A stretch of 64,000 bases of DNA. Origin: Elmis aenea. Taxonomy: Eukaryota; Arthropoda; Insecta; Coleoptera; Elmidae. The notes beneath the pieces were generated by a model that was not told where the DNA came from, made no database searches, and saw only the letters and a list, made by a program, of their open reading frames with translations. Location: contig OX393582.1 in assembly GCA_947652605.1 (NCBI GenBank), positions 14,470,544 to 14,534,543 of the forward strand. Reading direction: 5' to 3'. Below, piece after piece: positions 12,501-23,775 of the stretch. Within the stretch, counting starts at the first letter, position 1. Each line of letters starts with the position of its first letter. The position numbers and the translations under genes were made by a program.

Positions 12501-15500
12501 GCCAAATTGGCCAATCAAGAGGTATCATTTTCGTCAGAAGATTCATCAAAATTATCCTCACTTTCGGATAAATTGGCAATGGCTTCTTCTATCTCTTTTT
12601 GTGTGAGGGGTCTTTCTTTCACCCAAGACGACATTTTTTAAATTTTGAGTATCACTAGAAATATTTTATAACAAAGTTCAATAAAATAAAGGTAAAACAA
12701 TTTATTTCATCTACAGAGCAATAGTTATATGTGTTGCACATATGCATCATTGTATATTATATACAGGGTGATTGAAATTCGAGTTTAAGCATGGGGATCT
12801 CGTTTATTATAATAGCTAGAGAATAGGTTTAAATTTGGCAAAGTTGCTAAATTCCGTGTTCAATAATAATCCAAAGAGAAATTGGAAATATCTCAAACGG
12901 TATCCGAGGAAATTAGGTAAAACTGGAAAATACGATTTTTGAAAATCGTCTGTAACTCCTTTGGAGTTTGAAATATTTTAAAAGTGTAAAAACATTACCC
13001 AAGCAACTTTTTAAGCCGAATCGGATGGTGGTCACAGATTTTTCCTAGATCAATTCGTTTTTGTGTTATGAGAACCAACTTTGTTTTTTTCTTATAGGCA
13101 GCATATCGCGTTTTTCTTCGTTATTAAAGTTCATTTTTACGAATTTATTAATGTGACAAGTAACAGGCTTTTAAACCATATTCAATGTTTTAAACCTTTT
13201 AGTTTGTTGATTGGTTGTCATGGAAACAAGATAAACTACAAAGACCGGCCAACCTGATTTATAGTTGTTATTGTTAAAAACGTATTTTTTATGCAACTCG
13301 TAAATAAAACCACACATCTCATTAATAAAGAAGAGTGCGTCCATAAACATTTGACTGCCGCTTCATAATTTTGTCTTGCTATTAATTTCTATATGTTTCG
13401 TGAACTATAGTATTTAAGAGTTTATATTTCTTTGTAATTCATATTTAAATTATGGAAATAAAAGTTTTAAATAATATCTCATTAAGTTTATTGTTTCAAT
13501 GCATAAAAAAGTAAGTAATCTTTAACATTACAATCGTGTTCTATGAATACATGTACGAAAAACCTATTTAAACCATGATATTTTTAACGCACTTTAATAA
13601 AAAACTGAATTTTTAAGAAAAACCAGGTAGATAGCCAAATTATAATTGATAGAAATTTGGGGCATATTAAAAAAAAAAGGTTCTGTTAAAATATTAAAAC
13701 ATTGTACAGAACTCAATTTGTAGCGATATTCAGCTGTTTTGCAGCCAACTTGACAGAATCAGAACATGAAATTTTGTCATTTTTTATTTCATTGAATAGC
13801 TTTCCTAGTTTTAAAAATTAAAATTGAAGTTTCAGGCATTATGGTAACTTCGCATGCTATAGTCCACATAAATAGCAATCAACTGTTGTATTTTTATGGA
13901 CCCTAAATTGGATATTGTTAAACGTATTTTTTCAAATTTGACAATGAACGAAGAAGTAAAATACCATGTGTGATACATCAATGAATTCAGAAAAATAAAT
14001 GCTATTTGATTTTGTAAATAGCAAAAATTGCGTCTAAAAGAAAAAACAAAGTTGGTTGTCATAAAACAAAAACGAATCGATCTGGGAAAAATTTGTGACC
14101 ACCATCTGATTCGGCTTAAAAAGTTGCTTGGGCAATGTTTTTACACATTTAAAATATTTCAAACTCCAAAGGAGTTATAGACGATTTTCAAAAATCGTAT
14201 TTTCCAGTTTTTCCTAATTTTCTCGGATACCGTCTGAGATATTTCCAATTTCTCTTTGGATTATCAATTATCATCGAATTTAGCAACTTTGCCAAATTTA
14301 AACCTATACTCTAGCTATTATAATAAGCGAGATCCCCATGCTGAAACTCAAATTTCAATCACCGTGTATACTTAAAAAATATACCGAATTTACAAAATGA
14401 TGCACATTTGCAACACAACAAAATATTATTACAATTATTTCATTACAGCTCTGTTATAATGGACAAAATTGAAAATAAACTATTAAAGGGGTACATTACC
14501 TGATAGTATTTTTTCCCGGTCAGAAATACAGATTTAGAATAAATTTTTGAATGTAAAACTTGCCAAATAAAAAAAAACTATACACGTGTGATTTCGCTAG
14601 CAACTTACAGTTGCAGAACAATTTGTACAGCCACCAACTGTAAAGCAACTAACTAAACACCAATCACAATATGTTACAAATATGCTACAAGGTGTTTTCT
14701 ACGATTTAACGCTTTCAGTGAATTTTATTTGTATATATTGTTTGCTGTTGCATATGTGCATAAAAATGCAGTAAAGGGTTAAAATTATACGAAACGTTTT
14801 TGGTTTGATTTTGTAGGTGTAGATATGGGTTTCCAAAGTACACAGTAAAGTATTTTATATTCGGTTTAATTTAATCCGGTTTAGTTTAATCAATTAAAAC
14901 AGTTTTTTTTTAAATTTTAGTTTCTTAATTTAATTGGAAAACACCAATTTTTGAAGATTGTTTCGTTTATGTTGTTGGTTTTTAGTGATAACACGCTAAA
15001 CCGTTTATATCTGTAGCTTTAATCATAATGTTTTTGTTTCTTTATGCCTTAAATCAGTGTTTATCAAAGTGTACTCGTACCTCAGGGGGTACGCAAAAGG
15101 GTCTGAAATTTTTTTTATTTAACTTTAACATTTTTTAACTGTAGAAGTGTAGCTAGATAAAATAGTTTTATACCTCAAACTAGTCCTATTTTCGGCTGAG
15201 AAGGGTACGCCGGTAAGACTAAACTTTCAAAGGGGGTACGAGATTGTTGTAATTTTGATAAACACTGCCTTAAACGAACCAAATTCTTGCAAATTGCTTT
15301 AGTGTTGTACTTGGCACTTAATTTAAATTTAATTCTGATACATAAAATGTGTGAATAACTAATAATTTTGTTATAGGAGCCGTGTTGTTGAGCACAATAT
15401 TCGTGTAATGGCTAAATATTACACACGGATCAGATTATCACGTATGGCAGAATTGTTGGATTTGAGCTCCGCAGAAACGGAAGAGTTCCTTTCACAAATG

Positions 15501-15695
15501 GTCGTTAGCAAAAGTGTGCAAGCCAAAACCGATCGCCCCAATGGTGTTGTGCATTTTCAACAGTCTAAAGATCCTAGCGATGTACTCAATGACTGGGCAC
15601 ATGACCTATCATCTCTTATGCAACTCGTAAATAAAACCACACATCTCATTAATAAAGAAGAGTGCGTCCATAAACATTTAACTGCCGCTTCATAA
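9526..15695 (+). CDS. PSMD12: 26S proteasome non-ATPase regulatory subunit 12 (Rpn5)
   Basis: Five coding exons: 9526-9905, 10243-10516, 10571-10759, 10852-11045 and 15377-15695. All have GT-AG borders and compatible phases, giving 451 aa (human is 456). Rpn5 is a scaffold subunit of the proteasome lid. It has helical repeats followed by a PCI domain in the C-terminal part, which contacts the deubiquitinase module. Visible family blocks include [18 protein letters not shown] at the start of exon 2, [14 protein letters not shown] in exon 3, and the PCI/winged-helix region [20 protein letters not shown] with [11 protein letters not shown] near the end. The start ATG has AAAATGG context and an acidic N-terminus as expected. 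AATAAA follows at 15784-15789. Intron 4 (11046-15376) is over 4 kb, mostly transposons, and holds a duplicate of the gene's own 3' end. Head-to-head neighbour of the RpL17-like gene. Confidence 0.95.
11301..11679. mobile_element. hAT-type MITE in PSMD12 intron 4
   Basis: Ends are CAGTGTTTCTCGACC and GGGTGAGAAACTG, with a perfect 8-bp target duplication CACTACAT (11293-11300 and 11680-11687). Confidence 0.85.
11730..11977. mobile_element. hAT-like MITE, no clear target duplication
   Basis: CAGTGGTTTCCAAGC at the left pairs with AGGTTGGAAACCACTG at the right. C- and G-runs near the ends also mirror each other. The flanking 8-mers do not match, so the duplication has decayed or the ends were rearranged. 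Confidence 0.6.
12515..12634 (-). pseudogene. Remnant of a piggyBac transposase N-terminus
   Basis: A 39-residue frame begins [18 protein letters not shown] and continues with an acidic Ser/Glu/Asp run, the usual look of piggyBac transposase N-termini. It stops at 12515 and none of the catalytic domain is present. The position inside a TTAA-flanked element supports the reading. It is too short to be more than a relic. Confidence 0.55.
12764..14366. mobile_element. Family A hairpin MITE carrying a captured host segment (A1)
   Basis: The left end is TA-CAGGGTGATTG (TA at 12762-12763) and the right end is CAATCACCGTG-TA. The arms are long inverted repeats with the subterminal CATGGGGATCTCG block. 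The centre, where copy A2 continues into plain element sequence, is replaced by 13291-13917, a copy of the end of PSMD12. Nested in the piggyBac derivative. Confidence 0.85.
13291..13917 (+). pseudogene. Captured copy of PSMD12 3' end inside a MITE
   Basis: The segment is nearly identical to 15618-16247. By eye there are seven transitions and three 1-nt indels, about 98-99% identity. It contains the last 25 or so PSMD12 codons, the stop, the AATAAA (13457-13462) and about 540 bp of 3' UTR and flank. Substitutions in the coding part are synonymous (one TTG/TTA). It lies in the same orientation as the gene, upstream of the true last exon, without its own acceptor. Element sequence ATTGTTAAA(AA)CGTATTTTTT is present on both sides (about 13270-13290 and 13913-13932). 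Confidence 0.9.
15055..15267. mobile_element. hAT-type MITE just upstream of PSMD12 exon 5
   Basis: Ends are CAGTGTTTATCAAAG and TTTTGATAAACACTG. Target duplication CCTTAAAT/CCTTAAAC (15047-15054 and 15268-15275), one mismatch. It ends about 110 bp before the exon 5 acceptor. Confidence 0.8.
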
Positions 15696-15783
15696 TTTTG
15701 TCTTGCTATTAATTTCTATATGTTTCGTGAACTATAGTATTTAAGAGTTTATATTTCTTTGTAATTCATATTTAAATTATGGA

Positions 15784-15789
15784 AATAAA
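15784..15789 (+). terminator. PSMD12 poly(A) signal
   Basis: AATAAA lies 89 bp after the PSMD12 stop codon. The identical signal is present in the captured intronic copy at 13457-13462. Confidence 0.6.
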
Positions 15790-16249
15790 AGTTTTAAATA
15801 ATATCTCATTAAGTTTATTGTTTTAATGCATAAAAAAGTAAGTGATCTTTAATATTACAATCGTGTTCTATAAATACATGTACGAAAAACCTATTTAAAC
15901 CATGATATTTTTAATGCACTTTAATAAAAAAACTGAATTTTTAAGAAAAACCAGGTAGATAGCCAAATTATAATTGATAGAAATTTGGGGCATATTAAAA
16001 AAAAAAAGGTTCTGTTAAAATATTAAAACATTGTACAGAACTCAATTTGTAGCGATAATTCAGCTGTTTTGCAGCCAACTTGACAGAATCAGAACATGAA
16101 ATTTTGTCATTTTTTATTTCATTGAATAGCTTTCCTAGTTTTAAAAATTAAAATTGAAGTTTCAGGCATTATGGTAACTTCGCATGCTATAGTCCACATA
16201 AATAGCAATCAACTGTTGTATTTTTATAGACCCTAAATTGGATATTGAC

Positions 16250-16645
16250 ATAAATTATCAGCATTTGTTTTTCTCTTTTCAGTGATGTGTCACTTACATT
16301 AAAAACAAATGAAAATATTTGTCTATAACAACATAGTTTTTGTTTAAAAACAATTTCCTTGGTTCTATTTAAGTAAATAAATTTATTATTGATAAAGAAT
16401 AAAAGGCTTTTGTCTCGTTTATAAAAAAAAAAAAGATCTTGCATGATTAAAGGTTCACATACACCGGCACGATCACGATAATTGGTAACCATGTTATTTA
16501 CTTACATAACCAGGTTACTAATTATCGTGATCGTGCCGGTGTGAGTTGACCTTCAGTTGTTAAACAAGTTATTTTTGTTTGCATGTTTTTTTTGTTGTAA
16601 CAAGTGATATTTCATTAAAAAGAAAAACAAATGCTATTATTTACT
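16250..16645. repeat. Foldback repeat downstream of PSMD12
   Basis: CACCGGCACGATCACGATAA near 16463 pairs with its complement near 16523. Outer parts (GCATTTGTTTTTCTC near 16261 and its complement near 16620) also pair, giving an imperfect palindrome of about 390 bp. No flanking duplication was identified. Confidence 0.65.
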
Positions 16646-16778
16646 TAAATATCTTATGTGGTATCTATAAAAAAAATCAAAAACTGACTATCTACAATAT
16701 TTTTATAACTTGTGCCATAACTGATAGTGTCAATTTATTTGGTTTGGAAAATTATCACAATGCCTAAATTATCTATAG

Positions 16779-17092
16779 CAGGGGCCGGCGAACTTTTTTA
16801 CCTATTACCCCAAAATATATTTATTTACGCCGACGTTACCCTCTTGATTTGAAAGGAAGAAAATCATAGATTATTTAAATTCAAAAGGTTTATTGAATCT
16901 ATTTATACTGAGATTACAATTATAAATATAAAATTATAAAATAAATGTGATAAAATAAATTAATATCCTTATTATGAAACAAAAGAATTTCTTTTTTATA
17001 TGATTTTATTTATGTCTATTGAGTCCTCATTACCCCCAAGAATTTCATTTTTACCCCACTTGGGGTAATTTACCCTGGTTCGCTGACCTCTG
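16779..17092. mobile_element. hAT-type MITE
   Basis: Ends are CAGGGGCCGGCGAAC and GTTCGCTGACCTCTG. Flanks are ATCTATAG (16771-16778) and ATCTATAA (17093-17100), an 8-bp duplication with one change. Both subterminal regions are rich in TTACCCC or its complement. Confidence 0.8.
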
Positions 17093-17100
17093 ATCTATAA

Positions 17101-18621
17101 CATTGAAAAAAAATCTAAAAGTGCAGTTTTTTGTGTCGAAGACAAATAAATATAGAAAAAACTTATTTCATGATGGCTCTGTCAATATATTTCCATCTTC
17201 AAAGTTATAAAAGTTAAAACAATTGCAATGTTTTAGATATTGGATGAAAATAAAAAGCTTAAAAAAACAGCTATTTAAACTCCTGTATCGATATATTTAC
17301 ATAAAATTATTAAAATAAATATATTAAGATATGTAAATTGGAAAAAAACAAGCTCTACTTTGTTCAAGGATGATATATAGATCTTAGATCAATGGGTATC
17401 AGTGTATTCCACCTACTGTACCCCAAACTGTCATTCCACTATATATAATTATGATTTTCTTCTAATTCCTAGAATATGAACGTAATTATAACTTTAAAAT
17501 CTTATGCAAGTCTTCGGGCAACATTATATTAAGATACACAGTTAGATTAATTTAGCAACCTATTAAACTTTAATAAGTAATTACATAAAAATTAGGCAGT
17601 TGAACAGCTACAATTTAATACTCAACTGTTAACCGTTTACCCCAAAACTGGAGTAAGAGATTGACTATTTATAGTACCTACTGCAATGAATGAGGATTCC
17701 TGATCAAATGGATCTATTTTTTAAAAGGTTTTAAAACTAAGTAAAGTTTTTATTGCACTTACATTATTTGGTAATGCAAAAAATGTGTTTGAGAACGCTA
17801 AATTCTCTTCTAAATAAAAATATTTACTGTTATATTAAAATTCCAAGGGTTTATTTTATTCATGATAGAACCAGACGTATTACATGTTCACAAATTATGA
17901 GGCCCTCAAAAATACATGCCCAAGTGTTGTAGACTGCTCCTATTCCAATAAATTTGACCACAATTATTTCCAAATTTAAAAATTTGTGATGTGTTTTCAA
18001 CCTTACAATCAAAAAAACACAATATTTTATTTGAACTGCTATAGTTTAAGTGATGATATTGACTGATAATTGAGCAAAATAGAACAAATAATGCGTCAAG
18101 GATATGACAATAATACTTAAGATGATGAAAAACTTAACGTTTTTGGTTCAAAGTTCAACTTATTTGTATCTTAAAATGATTTTATGTTGTAGAGTTTAGT
18201 GCATGGGTTTGAAGTAACAGTTTTTATTTCAAATTATAGGTAATTATTTTCTGACGTAGAGAGTAAACAAACTTGTGTTTATGTTATTGAAAAATTACTA
18301 AATTTAGTGCATTTTGGAAATATTCCATTACATGTTTATTTAAATTTCTTTGAATAATTTAAAAGGTTGTATACACATTTTAGATACATACTAATTTTAA
18401 GGAGTTCATGGTAATTATTTTTTATTGTTACTTCTCTGTGTTTCTGTGTTAATTTTTAAAATTACACAAAAAAACACCTGCAACTGTTATTTTATATGGA
18501 ATAGCATGTGTATTTTGACATTTATGGGAAGAGGAAACAATTTTAATACAACTACATTATTCTGAAAACCTTTAAGACCTCAAATAATTTTGTGACCTAA
18601 TTTTATTTTTTAATTAAGTGT
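17101..18621. other. AT-rich intergenic stretch
   Basis: Between the PSMD12 3' flank and the next repeats. No gene, RNA or repeat was recognised. Confidence 0.5.
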
Positions 18622-18629
18622 GCTATGAC

Positions 18630-18850
18630 CAGGGGCGACGAGACATGGGCCCCAAGTAAATAAATTATTTGGAAATTTATTTGCTTATAAACAAATTGTG
18701 GGATGATGTCTGGACCCCTATGAACCCCCGGCCCAGAATTTTAATATTTAATTTATTATTTAAAAAAAAACGCCAGTGCAGGGCTGGCCTATTCACAAGA
18801 CTGTGTGCTGTGCAAACTGCAAACCATGCATTTCCCTTTTGCCGGCTCTG
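18630..18850. mobile_element. hAT-type MITE
   Basis: Begins CAGGGGCGACGAG and ends GCCGGCTCTG. Flanking 8-mers are GCTATGAC (18622-18629) and GCTATAAC (18851-18858). The terminal match is short, but the duplication is convincing. Confidence 0.7.
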
Positions 18851-19369
18851 GCTATAACTTGCATACATTGAATTTTATTATGTTCGAAAACATTTACTTT
18901 GAAACAAAATACTTAAGAAACAAACGAGACATTTATAATAAAATGTTAATACATATTATTATTAATTAGAAAATAAAAAATATTAACAAATCAGTTTGGA
19001 CAAAAATTTTAATGAACATTTTTAATTAAAGGGATGTTGCCAATAATAACTTAAGCTAAGCAACTTTTAAGCGGGTAGTTGCCACTGGGTAAGTTTTTAC
19101 TTCATGCTAAATAAAAGCCACAATAATTTACTTTATGTTCACAAAGAATAAATTGTAAATTAACCATAGATGCCTTAAATTTAAAAAAAGGAATGGTTTT
19201 AGAATTTCATGAATTGTTTGAATAGTTTGAAAACAGTAATACACAAAATTATTAGATTTATTTGAAATTTATAAAATTTGAGTGTGATTTTAAATAAGCA
19301 GGTTATAAACAAAAATTAAAAACCCGATGTGTTTTGTTTTTTATCAAAAACTATTTTTTCCAGGTTTTT

Positions 19370-19608
19370 TTTTTCATAGAACAGTTGCTTTTAAATCATG
19401 GATCATTTTGACTCATTTACCCACTTTGTATCTCTTACCGTTTAAGAGATCCCCATGCCCCATGCTGTTTAAGTGTTCACTATAACTGGGAAACCCTGTA
19501 TATGAAGGGACATTAAAATTTATTTTTTTTGCTAAAAACGTTTTATTTAGGTTGTAAACATTCGATTTATCTAGAAATTAGCGAAGACGTAGCTTGTGGG
19601 ACAACCTG
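19370..19608. mobile_element. Family H hairpin MITE, right half only (H2)
   Basis: It carries GTATCTCTTACCGTTTAAGA followed by GATCCCCATG, then an inner terminus CCCTG-TA (ends 19498), then TATGAAGGGAC and an outer terminus ACCTG (ends 19608). This is the same double-ended organisation as the complete copy at 45386-45855. Confidence 0.7.
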
Positions 19609-20654
19609 CATTACGTATAGAAATATTCGCTATTATAGTTAATAATGTACGAAGGACCAATCAAACCACGACGAAAAGTCTGTTGCACCTGCGCCCAAAG
19701 CCGGCCCTGCTTTGGTATTTGGCCTAACAATCACTGCTGTTTGCGGCATTTAGTTGTTAGAACATGTGATAACACTGGTAATAAATTACGTAAATACTCT
19801 GCGTTCAGCGCATTACGTAATTTTAACATTTTTCAAAAATGAATCCGAAGTCATTTTTCATCGTTTTGTCCATGATGCAATACATAACCGCTTTAACAGA
19901 GCCGGCTTCTGATTTACAACGGCTGAAAATATAACCTCATATACCAGTGAGTGGGTTAAAGTTAAATGTATTATTTAACATGTTTTAGCTTTTATTTATT
20001 TTACGTTTTGTTAAACAAATATGAAGCTGGTAATGTAATGTAAATAGTGTAATTGGTGCCCTATTCAAGTTTACGATGGTTGGCATAAATACTACAATTA
20101 AGTGTTAAGATAGAGGTAATTAAGATAAAAACTTTTATATCATGTACTTGAAAGTGATTTTCGAATTATGTTGTGCTAGTCAACTAAATACAAAAATAAA
20201 CGTGTCTGAAAAACAAATTTACTAAGTAAGCATTAAGAGCAGGTAAGTGTTTTAAAGTGTAAAAAATTAGTGTTTCAAATTTAAAACTGAAAATTATAAA
20301 ATTACTGTTCTTACGTTGTTCATCGTTAATACATATTTATATTTTTAAATTCGTTTACGATTAGTTACTAAATTGCCCAATTTTATTGCATTTTAATTCG
20401 AGTTTTAATTAACAAAATAACTTTAACCTACCAATAGGTGGCTTTGCAATTAATACGGAGAAATCATTATTTTAAAAGTTTTATTCTTTGTTGCCAAAAA
20501 AATCTGGAAACTATACATTTTGCAAGATAAATGATTGCTCCATGGCAATACTTACAACTTACATCTACAAACAATTATTGTTAAGACTAAAATATATTTA
20601 GTAAAAAATCGTCTCAAAACTAACCGACAGTCATTTGTTATATTTTTTTAAATT
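19609..20654. other. Non-coding stretch, possible 5' region of the SLC46-like gene
   Basis: It contains fragments with hAT-like GC-rich ends (near 19697 and 19898) and one strong donor-like site AGCAG|GTAAGTG at about 20243. Such a site could end a non-coding first exon of the transporter at 26233, whose ATG sits directly after an acceptor. Not proven. Confidence 0.3.
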
Positions 20655-21813
20655 AGCGTTTTAATCCAATATGAACAAAACGATAAAACGCCCGTTAATT
20701 CTACCCAATATGAACATAAACAAACCAAAATTAATCGTTTTATATTGGAATATTTAATGGTTTATGTTTAATTATCTTATTTTTTACTCAAAAACTGTAG
20801 GTTTTTCAGGAAAACAATAGAATAAAAAAAGTTTCTAAATAAATAAAGCTTTAAAAAAAATTTAACTTGCAAAATTTCAACCCACCAAAAGGTTCTGATT
20901 AAAAAACCAACAGGGGTCGCACTTTTCAGCCTCCTGTGAAGGTGGGAGGTGATTGAAAATATTACTATGGGAAACCTTTTAATAAGTAGCTACAAAACAT
21001 CTACCAAATATCATTCTCCTACATTTATCCAAATTTGAAAATTAAAATAAATATACCGGGTGTTAATCACCAGCCGTGAACATAGGGAATTAACATTGGT
21101 TTTAACTGTTTTTCGGATTCCTGCTCCCCAATTGAATTTATATTAAAATTAATGGCAACAATAGAAAGATAAAGTTATTACGCATCATTTGAGACCATTA
21201 ATAAGCTTAAATGTTTAATATTTAGTTTATAATTAATATTTTAAAATTGGATTAATTTTACAAATATAAGTAGCCATGACTGTCAATCTGACATTAGTTT
21301 TCATTAATTTTTTTTATTATCTGTAAATTTTTAAATCAGCGAGTTATTTCTTTAACCATTAAAACTCTTCCTTTATCATAGTTTTTTTTTCTTCATTTTA
21401 ATCAAAATCGTTAAAGAAATAACTCGCTGATTTAAAAATTGACAGATAATAAAAAAATTAATGAAAACTAATGTCAGATTGACAGTCATGGCTACTTATA
21501 TTTGTAAAATTAATCCAATTTTAAAATATTAATTATAAACTTAATATTAAACATTTAAGCTTATTAATGGTCTCAAATGATGCGTAATAATTTTATCTTT
21601 CTATTGTTGCCATTAATTTTAATATAAATTCAATTGGGGAGCAGGAATCCGAAAAACAGTTAAAATCAATGTTAATTCCCTATGTTCACGGCTGGTGGTT
21701 AACACCCGGTATATAAATTATTTTACCGTTCCCCTTTAAGGGGGTGTAACTCCGTCTAAGGAAAAATTTTTATATAAAAGTCCCCCCTTAATTTTCGATA
21801 AGGAAACACCTTG
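20655..21813. mobile_element. Family B hairpin MITE, right half, hosting another hairpin (B1)
   Basis: Shares with the full copy at 46704-48046 the blocks TTCTACCCAATATGAAC, AAAACTGTAGGTTTT, GGGGTCGCACTTTTCAGCC and the CCCCCCTTAATTTT near-terminal region, ending CACCTTG-TA. The left arm is missing. A near-perfect hairpin element (21056-21709) is inserted in it. Confidence 0.7.
21056..21709. mobile_element. Near-perfect 654-bp hairpin MITE
   Basis: Left arm 21056-21356 and right arm 21410-21709 are almost perfectly complementary over about 300 nt, around a 53-nt loop. Termini are CCGGGTGTTAATCACC and its counterpart ending TAACACCCGG. The flanking TA, with the host family B sequence resuming beyond it, shows a TA target duplication. 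Confidence 0.85.
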
Positions 21814-22043
21814 TATATGGTTGTTTACGTTTTGTCGTATTAAATACAGTTTTAAAATTCAACAATTTGAATGACAAAAAGAGCATATATAAGCAACATT
21901 GTAAAGAATGTTGAATTAAAGCAAATGTTAAAATACGCTATATACAGAAACAACTATTACGAAAAGCGTGCCATGACTGATGAGTATTTATGTGTACCTA
22001 AACACAAAAAAGTTTGTGACCCTTACTCCCATTAGTAATCTCT
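21814..22043. other. Short unannotated stretch
   Basis: Nothing recognisable between two repeats. Confidence 0.4.
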
Positions 22044-22939
22044 TGTCCAGGGGCGGACCAAGATAATTATGCACCCGTGTGTGGCGCCCTTAATTTTGTT
22101 TATGATAACGGTAAATTATCTCGACGTAGTAAAATGATCTTCTCTTATTTGTTTTTTTTTTCTGTTTGGGTTAGTGCTTCTAATTCTGCGTCTTGTGATG
22201 TGGTTCACTATATGTGTTTATTATTATTTTGACATTATACTTATTTGAATTCTTGGAAAAATTTTCTCTGCAAAACATATTTAGCTTGTTCTTTAACCCC
22301 TAATCATAACAAAATATTTTCAATTCGTGTACAACAAAAGTTTTTAAAGACTTTTTTCTGTATTAAAAAACTTGGATTGTTAAAAATTATTATTAGATCC
22401 GTTTGATTTGTTTTTATATAATTTTGATATTTTATAGATAAATACAAAATACATTAAATTATTTATTGTAAATCATTACAAAAGAAAAATTGCGATAAAT
22501 TTGCCGAAATTTTTTACCTGAAAGGCGCTCTCTCAGAGGGGCGCTGTTTTTTTAAGAGGTGTTTTTTTTTAGAGGAGTCTGTTTTTGAAAGGGTTGGTTT
22601 TTATAAAAACGCTTATTTCGGCTGGACGCTTTTATTAAAACGGCCGCTAAAAAGAGAGCTTAAACCTCCCTATTCTTATATTATATTTGAGGGTTTTTGT
22701 TTTGTGTAAAATTATGCTGTCTTAAAACAATTGTGTAATGAAATCATGTGAGTTAAATTTAATATGAGGATTATATTCAGTTTTTTTTTTTTGAACAAGC
22801 GTCAACTGGGCGACGTTCGACTGGGCGACGGTCAACTGGCCGACGGTCGACCGTCGCCCGATCGACCGTCGTCCGCTTGTGGCAGCTTAAGTTTGGGTGC
22901 CCAGGGTGGAGCCGGGTCAGCCCGCCCCTTAATCCACTG
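22044..22939. mobile_element. Composite hAT-like element region, uncertain ends
   Basis: The left edge resembles a hAT terminus (CAGGGGCGGACCAAG) and the right edge carries CCCGCCCCTTAATCCACTG. No matching 8-bp duplication was found. Internal G/C-rich patches (near 22520-22650 and 22798-22940) stand out from the AT-rich background. Confidence 0.4.
22798..22875. repeat. Short GC-rich tandem/palindromic array
   Basis: About four copies of a 14-15 bp unit like GTCAACTGGGCGACG, followed by its inverted form (CGACCGTCGCCCGATC). The block is self-complementary and strikingly GC-rich for this window. Confidence 0.7.
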
Positions 22940-22942
22940 GTC

Positions 22943-22994
22943 ACATCAGTATATCAGTGAGGAATTTCACATCAGTATATCAGTGAGGAATTAA
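22943..22994. repeat. Two-copy 26-bp direct repeat
   Basis: CACATCAGTATATCAGTGAG plus GAATT occurs twice back to back, immediately after the hAT-like right edge. Confidence 0.8.
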
Positions 22995-23775
22995 AGCAAT
23001 AGTTTTGCATAACAAATTACATAGAAATTACCATATAAAATTACACGTTTATAGATATCTTGTTCAATAACGTATCAATTTTAAAATCGCCTTTGTACCA
23101 TTTCCAAGAATCCTAATCGAAAATACCAGTTTTATGTAAATGAAGAAGCACTCTGTTTCTAGAAAAGTACGTAAAACTGTACTTTTTGGATCTTTTTGGT
23201 AAATTTACCAGCCCACAAACCTGTTTTAAAACAAGGATTACCACTTCTTTTATACAATAATCGTATCAGCGTTAGTGGTTTGATCAATCTTTATGAATAT
23301 CTATAGGAAATTAATTCCTATATAACGAGTTTACAATAAAATTATAATTGATGGGATTGATAATATATGTATTATTTGTCAACTGCATATTTTAAGTGAT
23401 CTTGTAACTTGGTTAATTAAAATAAAATACATCTTTTTTTGTTTGTTTGTGATGTTCGGATATTTATTTCTGCTGGATTTGCGTCCTAGTAGTTTTATTC
23501 AGACTTCAACGTCGCTAATGAACCATGGTATCAAGTTGTTAGTATAATTAGTGACGATAACATTTGGTGTACAATTATTTAACTGTAATGCTGACCTATT
23601 TTCTGCGGTGTTAAAATTATCAGTTTTTTTACCACACGGTTAACATGTTCAGACGATGAAGTTGTTTTGTGCATGTGATAAAAAAAATCTATGATGTCAA
23701 ATCCGAACTTAATGAATCTGCATGTCGAGGTGTTGCATTTTTATTAAATGGTTATAGAAAACTGTAGTTAGTATA

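Larger units (their letters stand above)
12176..14778. mobile_element. piggyBac-derived element in PSMD12 intron 4
   Basis: It is flanked by TTAA at 12172-12175 and 14779-14782, the piggyBac target. Terminal repeats are CCCTCTACTGC and GCAGTAAAGGG (one or two mismatches). Subterminal repeats of the TGCACATATG type occur at both ends. A minus-strand remnant of a transposase N-terminus lies at 12634-12515. Without the nested hairpin (12764-14366) it is about 1 kb, so it is non-autonomous. Confidence 0.8.

Noticed and set aside
13291..13917. Alternative last exon of PSMD12
   Set aside because: The copy starts in mid-exon without a splice acceptor, preceded by MITE sequence, so it is not a normal alternative exon. 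Only its poly(A) signal could act.
16455..16550. Hairpin as a microRNA precursor
   Set aside because: The stem continues into a much longer foldback typical of the MITEs here. Nothing distinguishes a 22-nt mature arm.
22798..22994. GC-rich patch as a CpG island or coding exon
   Set aside because: It is a short tandem/inverted array next to a hAT-like edge. The 76-codon frame over it is a by-product of the repeats.
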